Shown here piece by piece: positions 18,605 through 21,901 of a stretch of 21,901 bases of DNA; the first letter of the stretch is position 1; each line of letters starts with the position of its first letter. The DNA lies in NCBI GenBank assembly GCA_902984215.1, contig CADWAF010004872.1:1-21901 (forward strand). The letters are read 5' to 3'. This stretch comes from Willaertia magna. Lineage: Eukaryota; Heterolobosea; Eutetramitea; Acrasida; Naegleriidae. The position numbers and the translations under genes are program-made. The notes under the pieces were generated by a model. It saw only the letters and a list, made by a program, of their open reading frames with translations. It did no database searches and was not told the DNA's origin.

Positions 18605-19946
18605 TTATTTATCACTTGTATCAATTAAAGTTCCTCTCAAAGCTTGTTCATTTTCAATACTTTCAAATAATGCTTTAAAATTACCAGCTCCAAATCCTTG
18701 ATGATTATTTCTTTGAATAATTTCATAAAATAAAGTTGGTCTATCTTCAACCGGTTTTGTAAAAATTTGTAATAAATAACCATTTTCATCAAAATCAACT
18801 AAAATCTTTAATTTTTGTATTAAATCAATATCTTCTTTAACTTTAATGGAAGCATGTGATAAACGTTTTCTTAAATTATCATAATAACTATCTGGTGTAT
18901 TTAAAAATTGTACTCCTCTCTTTTTTAATTGGTTGATTGTAAAGATTATATCATTGGTATTTAGTGCGATATGTTGAGCTCCGGCACCTCCGTAAAAATT
19001 AACAAATTCTTCAATTTGTGACATTTTCTTGCCTTTTGCTGGTTCATTAATTGGACATTTAATATATTCATCTCCGTCAGTCATTACAACGGACTTTAAA
19101 GCGGAATACTCCGTATGGATAACGGAATCATCAACGGACCAAAATCTATGCCATCCTAATTTCTCCTCGTACCATTGACAAACTGGTTCCATTCCGTTCC
19201 AATCTTGATTTCCGACAATATGATCAATTCTTAATAACTCCGGACATGGAGTAAATTCTTGGAATGGATTTAATTCTAAAGCTTGTTCTTCGGAATAAGT
19301 TTTGTATCCCGGTAAAAATTCCGTTGCGGAATAATTTGTTCTTTCTACAAATGTATGAATGGTCTCTCCATAAGTTTGTACGCTTGCAATAATAATTGTT
19401 CCATGTTCATTGGTCGTTTCAGTAGGTTCTGTAATACTTTTGGCGCCATTTTGTATTGCAGCTTGATAAATCGCTTTACAATCATTTACGCGAAAAGCAA
19501 TATCTACAACCCCATCACCATGTTCAGCTACGTGATTTCCAATACGTTTTGAAATGGTAGATTTACAAGTAGGTAAAAGTGAAGAAGTAAAAGCTAAAAC
19601 TACATCATTTTGTTTAACTACATGAGTTACAATTTCTTTACTTCCAGTTTCTAAACCTTTATAAGCAAAAGGCTTAAAACCAAATTTAGATAAATAATAA
19701 TCTCTTGCTTGTAATGCATTTCCAACCCAAAATTCAACATAGTCAAATGCGTAGAATTTACCTGCAGGAACTTTAGCTTTATTTGAGGACTAATTTGTAG
19801 TCATTCATTTAAGTTTTTTTTTTGTATTCATTTGTTTGTATGGAAAGGATGAAGAAGAAGATGAATTACCGGAAGGAAAGCGTTAAAGGAGATTTGAATT
19901 TGTTTGTTAAGTTAAAAAAAAAGGCTAACAAAAAAGTACGTACCAT
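18605..19946 (-). CDS. HPD: 4-hydroxyphenylpyruvate dioxygenase
   Basis: The coding sequence is ATG at 19946-19944, an intron 19943-19790 (GTACGT...TTAG, 154 bp), then 19789-18605: 395 residues, normal for the family. The second exon has no Met for its first 200 residues and would start with a stop without splicing. The protein begins M then SSNKAKVPAGKFYAFDYVEF. The enzyme turns 4-hydroxyphenylpyruvate and O2 into homogentisate and CO2 in tyrosine breakdown, using Fe(II). The metal ligands are visible: His in RIDHIVGN, His in GAGAQHIAL, and Glu in LFYEIIQR. The C-terminal FGAGNFKALFESIE gate helix is present. The leader before the ATG is A/C-rich on the coding strand. Only the start-codon exon is less than certain. 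Confidence 0.93.
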
Positions 19947-20456
19947 GATTGAAGTTTTGTTTGTTTGTTTGGATGGTTGTTGTTGTTGAGGTTTTTTTTT
20001 GAATAAAATTTTTTGAAGTTTCTTTTTGGCTTTAAATAGATTTTTGGTTGGACTTGAGTTTACAATGCGAAATGAAGTTTACAATACTCGTTTTTAACTA
20101 TATTTATAATCACCATAAAGGTAAGGCCTTTCAAAGCACAGAAATTCTTATGCAAAACCAGCACAAAAAGTTAAAACTGCGCACGTTGTACGTTTGTTTA
20201 GGTTGATTGAACTTTACTTTACACGTTGAACCAACTACACACTACAAATAAATACACAGTCAACCACAAAAATTAATACAACACAAACATGATGGTTTAT
20301 ACCACAACTAATTATCACACTATATTTTTACAATCATTTAACATTATATCACACACACAACACTTTTTACAAACACTTTTTTTATTTTTTATACAAAACA
20401 AACAAACAAATATTTAAAATTTAAAAATTAAATTTTAAAAAACTAAAAATAAATAA
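19947..20456. other. HPPD upstream region, with a possible 42-residue plus-strand frame
   Basis: No firm gene. The part next to 19947 holds the HPPD leader and promoter (minus strand). The rest is A/C-rich on the plus strand and contains a 42-codon frame at 20289-20417 (MMVYTTTNYHTIFLQ...) with a leader-like sequence in front. That frame is low-complexity and may be chance. tttacaat strings are frequent. Confidence 0.35.
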
Positions 20457-20771
20457 TTAATATTTATCCTTATCCCAATCCACTTTATATTCTTCTTGAT
20501 TTTTATTCCCACCTTCATCATTTTTATCAAAATTACTAAAAGCTTCAAAATTCATTCTATTTTCTTTTGCTTGAATTAATAAACCTTTATCTTTACTATC
20601 TTCATTATTTTTATCTGTAAAATCAATATTACTTGGATTTGTTTTATTTTTTAAATGACCATTTGTGAAACCTAAATTTTGAATATAAGTGCCACCGCTT
20701 CCACTTTTACTTCCAGTGTTGGATGGTTCTGGATGGTTTTGATAAGAGTATTTTGCGTCTTTGTATTCCAT
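20457..20771 (-). CDS. Small hydrophilic protein of unknown function
   Basis: 104 residues, ATG at 20771, TAA at 20459-20457. It is highly charged and rich in Asn, Lys, Asp and Gly (MEYKDAKYSYQNHPEPSN to NQEEYKVDWDKDKY), with no hydrophobic segment, and probably disordered. The coding strand just before the ATG is A/C-rich (aactacaacaaccaaaa), as before HPPD and the DUF2306-like gene, which supports this start. No family is recognised. Stress-type disordered proteins have similar composition, but that is not evidence of function. Confidence 0.55.
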   Translation of the reverse strand: MEYKDAKYSYQNHPEPSNTGSKSGSGGTYIQNLGFTNGHLKNKTNPSNIDFTDKNNEDSKDKGLLIQAKENRMNFEAFSNFDKNDEGGNKNQEEYKVDWDKDKY

Positions 20772-21023
20772 TTTTGGTTGTTGTAGTTAATTTTTGTTAT
20801 TTGTGAATTTGTTTGTTTGGTTTTTAAATTGTTTTATTTGGAGTGGAAACTATTGTTTAAAATTATAATGTTAAAAATAATATATTTGACTTTACAAATG
20901 TAGAAAAAGTTATAAACAATAATTTTTAAATAAATTGTTATCCATAGTAATAAATTATTACGTTAGCAAGCATCGTAACGCTTTATTGTAAATTCAAATA
21001 ATTTATTAAATAATAAAACCAAG
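20772..21023. other. Promoter of the small hydrophilic gene and AT-rich spacer
   Basis: No gene seen. The part near 20772-20830 is the leader of the minus-strand gene; the rest is AT-rich. Confidence 0.4.
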
Positions 21024-21620
21024 TTGACTAAAATTAGTTTATTTAAATTCCCAGTAAACCTTGTCCTGGCCGCAGACATCAATTTTGCGAATTAATAATT
21101 CTGCAAATAAACAAGCAATTAGTAGCTATTTACATGCCTCCATTTCAAAGAAATTTCTTAGTGTAAATTCCAAAGTTAACTGAGGATTAAGACTTGGGGG
21201 TGCACGTTTAACACAATTCACTAATTTTAGACACTGTTTGTCGCAAACTTTAATCACTAAACAGAAACATTATGTTACTCAGAACCAATGCTGAAGGTAC
21301 CATTTTCGTAGTCTTGAAAGTTTGTTGTAACATGTTTGAGATCTCTTTTAATAGCAAATGATTGTTTTTACAATATTCTTTAAATTGACTTTACTTTTTG
21401 TAAACAACCAACAGCAAACTCAATTGTAAATAACTGTTTAGTAATCTCTTCATTTAACCAAGCCTCCTTTTACAAAAAATAAATCTTTAACCAATTAAAA
21501 TTCTCATATAAAATATACCAAAACATAAAGCCCACATTCTAATACACCATTCTCTATGTGAATTATAATTGTTATCGATTGAGACCTTTATCAACGTTTT
21601 TTGTACTTTTATGAATGAAA
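21024..21620 (-). pseudogene. Degenerate inverted copy of the DUF2306-like gene, its 3' flank and a 5S remnant
   Basis: Read on the minus strand this follows the order of 7295-8475. Positions 21585-21620 match about 7285-7325 (aagtacaaaaaacgtt). Then about 325 bases of the gene are missing. Positions 21407-21572 match 7651-7830 (agaatgggctttatgttttg-like, aaggaggcttggttaaatga). About 40 further bases are missing, and 21377-21401 match the gene end with its stop. Positions 21208-21370 match the 3' flank (ctcaaacatgttacaa) and 21100-21207 match 8098-8190. tggccgcagacatc (21067-21080) is the start of a 5S gene whose body is deleted. The last block, aaccaagttgactaaaa, lies near 21022-21038. Confidence 0.85.
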
Positions 21621-21624
21621 AACT

Positions 21625-21722
21625 GTAAATTTTGGTGAATCAAAGAACACTTCAAAATCTGTCAAGAAGCCAATTTCAGACCTAAAAAACTTTGAAAAAG
21701 AAGTCAACAAAATTAATTCCAT
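21625..21722 (+). pseudogene. Short coding-like fragment
   Basis: An open plus-strand stretch reads SKNTSKSVKKPISDLKNFEK and beyond. The string tgtcaagaagccaatttc is nearly the same as tgtcaagaagccagtttc in the minus-strand pseudogene at 9053-9529. Its 3' end (gtcaacaaaattaattc) matches that pseudogene's end at about 9049-9065. It is probably a rearranged relative of that sequence. Confidence 0.4.
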
Positions 21723-21822
21723 TCTTCTTTTTCGTTTTCTTCCTTTTCTTTTAATGCAGTGGCAATACATATTGTAATAATTTGTTAAAAAACAATAAGT
21801 GGTATTGTTATTACTTTGTAAA
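21711..21822 (-). pseudogene. Degenerate fragment of the orphan helical gene
   Basis: About 110 bases match 11103-11220 in the same orientation (ggcaatacatattgtaataa is exact). The translated remnant reads IITICIATALKEKEENEKEE against IITICIAAVLKEMEENVKEE in the intact protein. An extra base in a T run and a following stop break the frame. Confidence 0.8.
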
Positions 21823-21901
21823 AAATAAAAGTTAAATGGCCATTGTAAACACTGTAAGCATTAATGGAATTGAAATACAGAATTTAAGTCCAACTTTATG
21901 T

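Noticed and set aside
21858..21874. attaatggaattgaa, also present near the CFAP57 3' end
   Set aside because: Only about 15 bases at the window edge; too short to call another fragment.
1..21901. tRNA genes, CRISPR arrays, viral or transposase genes
   Set aside because: Searched by eye for tRNA T-arm strings, regularly spaced repeats and transposase or capsid motifs; none found.

Overview
The window looks like a nuclear contig of a free-living, AT-rich protist. It has spliceosomal introns (seven supported, 61-154 bp, GT...AG), Asn-rich proteins, short intergenic gaps, TAA and TAG used as stops, eukaryotic 5S rRNA genes with internal promoters, and a gene for the cilium protein CFAP57. That last gene argues against non-ciliated AT-rich amoebae such as Dictyostelium. 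A heterolobosean amoeboflagellate (Naegleria or a relative) is my best guess, but this is inference; no diagnostic marker was compared.

Layout. 327-3472 (+): a three-exon gene for a Cys-rich ectodomain protein with about seven membrane spans. 3.5-4.8 kb: decayed coding fragments, a 5S rRNA gene (4196-4313) and an 18-bp perfect hairpin. 4791-6332 (+): a secreted or membrane-delivered RCC1-repeat protein. 7126-7881 (+): a DUF2306-like membrane protein. 8208-8325 (+): a second 5S gene. 8.3-10.1 kb: a gene graveyard with a 21-bp inverted repeat, a pseudogene carrying three in-frame stops, and a copy of CFAP57 exon 1 interrupted by about 306 bp flanked by 8-bp direct repeats. 10170-11759 (-): an orphan helical protein. 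12029-13041 (-): a C-terminal RING-finger gene with one apparent frameshift, sharing a 190-bp divergent promoter with CFAP57 (13232-17714, +). 17852-18464 (-): a broken tandem rhodanese-like gene. 18605-19946 (-): 4-hydroxyphenylpyruvate dioxygenase, whose start codon sits alone in its own coding exon. 20457-20771 (-): a small hydrophilic protein. 21.0-21.9 kb: a second graveyard made of degenerate copies of sequences found intact elsewhere in the window.

The genes do not form one pathway: cilium structure (CFAP57), tyrosine catabolism (HPPD), ubiquitin ligation (RING) and cell-surface proteins are simply neighbours. The least expected signal is the intergenic DNA. The two graveyards contain partial, inverted and rearranged copies of the DUF2306 gene with its 3' flank, the orphan helical gene, CFAP57 exon 1 and the 5S gene. 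All seven introns, the RING gene, the full HPPD gene and the pseudogene copies were worked out by reading frames and aligning by eye. They need confirmation by RNA-seq and self-alignment.
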